In this document: positions 63,309 to 64,000 of the stretch, one piece after another | How positions within the stretch are numbered: the stretch's first letter is position 1 | Layout: each line of letters begins with the position of its first letter | Assembly: GCF_029581395.1 (NCBI RefSeq) | Contig: NZ_CP121113.1 | Location: 3,344,001 to 3,408,000 of the forward strand | Direction: 5' to 3' | From: Roseinatronobacter sp. S2 | GTDB taxonomy: Bacteria; Pseudomonadota; Alphaproteobacteria; Rhodobacterales; Rhodobacteraceae | Length of the DNA stretch: 64,000 nt | Made by a program: the position numbers and the translations under genes | The notes under the pieces: generated by a model | Seen by the model: the letters and a program-made list of their open reading frames with translations, nothing else | Databases searched by the model: none | Told to the model about the DNA's origin: nothing

Positions 63309-64000
63309 ATGACCCGGAAACGGTTCGTCACCCTGACGCTCGCACCGGCGATCGGCCTTCTGGCCACGCTGGCGCTCGTCTCGATTGCGGGAGCAGTATG
63401 GTTCGCAGTCATGAACCGCACATTGCGTTCGACTGACTACGAATTTGTTGGTTTCCACAACTTTATGCGCCTTATGCGCGACCGTCGATTCTTCAATGCA
63501 CTGGAAAATTCTATAATCTGGGAAGTAATCACCGTCGTTGGGACGTTGACCCTTGCGGTGCTGCTCGCGGTCCTGATCTTCGAGACGGTCAAGAAGCCGC
63601 TATGGCGCAACCTGATCTGTTTTGCTTTCCTTGTGCCTGTCTTGTTGCCGCGTGTCGCTGCCGCCTTCATCTGGCGCTTTCTCTATTCACCGTCTCTTGG
63701 TGTTATCAATTACCTTTGCGAGTTGGTCGGCATAGGTCCGGTAGAGTTTCTTGCCAATCCATCCTTAGCGCTGATTTCAGTCGCGGTGGTAGACATCTGG
63801 CAATGGGGTCTGTTCTTCACCGTGATCTTGCTGAAACTGCTGGAAACATTGCCACGCGAACCAATCGAGGCGGCGATGCTGGATAACGCCCGTACCTGGG
63901 AAATCCACGCTTATGTTACGATCCCGATGCTCAAGGGACCGCTGATTGCACTGACGCTTGTAAAAGCTGTGGAAAGCCTGCGGTCGTTTGACCTTATCTT
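63309..64000 (+). CDS. ABC sugar permease, MalF-like (3' end outside window)
   Basis: Inner-membrane permease. About 230 residues are visible: VTLTLAPAIGLLATLALVSI as the first helix, FVGFHNFMRLMRDRRFFNAL, FLVPVLLPRVAAAFIWRFLYSPSLGVINYL and the EAA loop REPIEAAMLDNARTWEIHAYVTIPML. All this is typical of the first CUT1 permease. The frame runs off the window; the second permease and the ATPase should follow. Confidence 0.9.
   Translation, partial: MTRKRFVTLTLAPAIGLLATLALVSIAGAVWFAVMNRTLRSTDYEFVGFHNFMRLMRDRRFFNALENSIIWEVITVVGTLTLAVLLAVLIFETVKKPLWRNLICFAFLVPVLLPRVAAAFIWRFLYSPSLGVINYLCELVGIGPVEFLANPSLALISVAVVDIWQWGLFFTVILLKLLETLPREPIEAAMLDNARTWEIHAYVTIPMLKGPLIALTLVKAVESLRSFDLI

Overview
The window looks like a chromosomal segment of a Rhodobacterales (Roseobacter/Rhodobacter-type) alphaproteobacterium. 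This rests on the GC-rich codon use, the many TRAP, tripartite tricarboxylate and ABC uptake systems, and family affinities judged by eye from the translations; no database search was run.

Positions 1-24.6 kb are ordinary accessory chromosome. They hold a TctC/TctA uptake pair without tctB between them, an MFS transporter, a transglutaminase-like protein, and an LpxH-like phosphoesterase divergent from a GT4 glycosyltransferase. These are followed by a sulfate ABC operon (cysA-sbp-cysT-cysW), and a lactonase plus Fe-alcohol dehydrogenase pair divergent from an IclR regulator, laid out like the Agrobacterium blc/att gamma-butyrolactone operon. Next come an LpxL-like acyltransferase, ExoD, a TetR regulator, a decayed zinc alcohol dehydrogenase in front of mannonate dehydratase, an arginase-family protein, and an HxlR/oxidoreductase pair.

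Positions 24.6-38.3 kb carry an IS3 remnant, OsmC, a UPF0149 protein and then a fructoselysine (Amadori compound) utilisation locus. The minus-strand genes are frlD kinase, an oligopeptide-type ABC transporter, a FAD oxidoreductase and a Gfo/Idh/MocA oxidoreductase. A GntR regulator (frlR) and the divergent deglycase frlB complete it. The same TATATGACGTCAT operator-like sequence lies before frlB and before frlD.

Positions 39.1-48.3 kb hold the most interesting locus: an XRE regulator, a TRAP transporter (dctPQM), pyrK, class 1B pyrD, an N-carbamoyl amidohydrolase, pyrE and a small unknown gene. Most start codons overlap the preceding stop. I read it as an orotate/dihydroorotate uptake and use operon. 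It lies between two same-orientation remnants of an IS5-family element.

Positions 48.3-58.7 kb are a mobile-element scrap yard: an apparently complete IS407-group IS3 element, an IS110 transposase, IS1182 and IS110 remnants, a MITE-like inverted repeat, two TetR-linked enzyme genes, a truncated PmtA-like gene fused tail to tail with a truncated HipA, a frameshifted HipB with an operator array, and a MobC-like remnant. Positions 58.7-64 kb start a polyol-type operon: GlpD-like dehydrogenase, FGGY kinase, sugar-binding protein and permease, the last running off the window. No rRNA, tRNA or CRISPR array was recognised.
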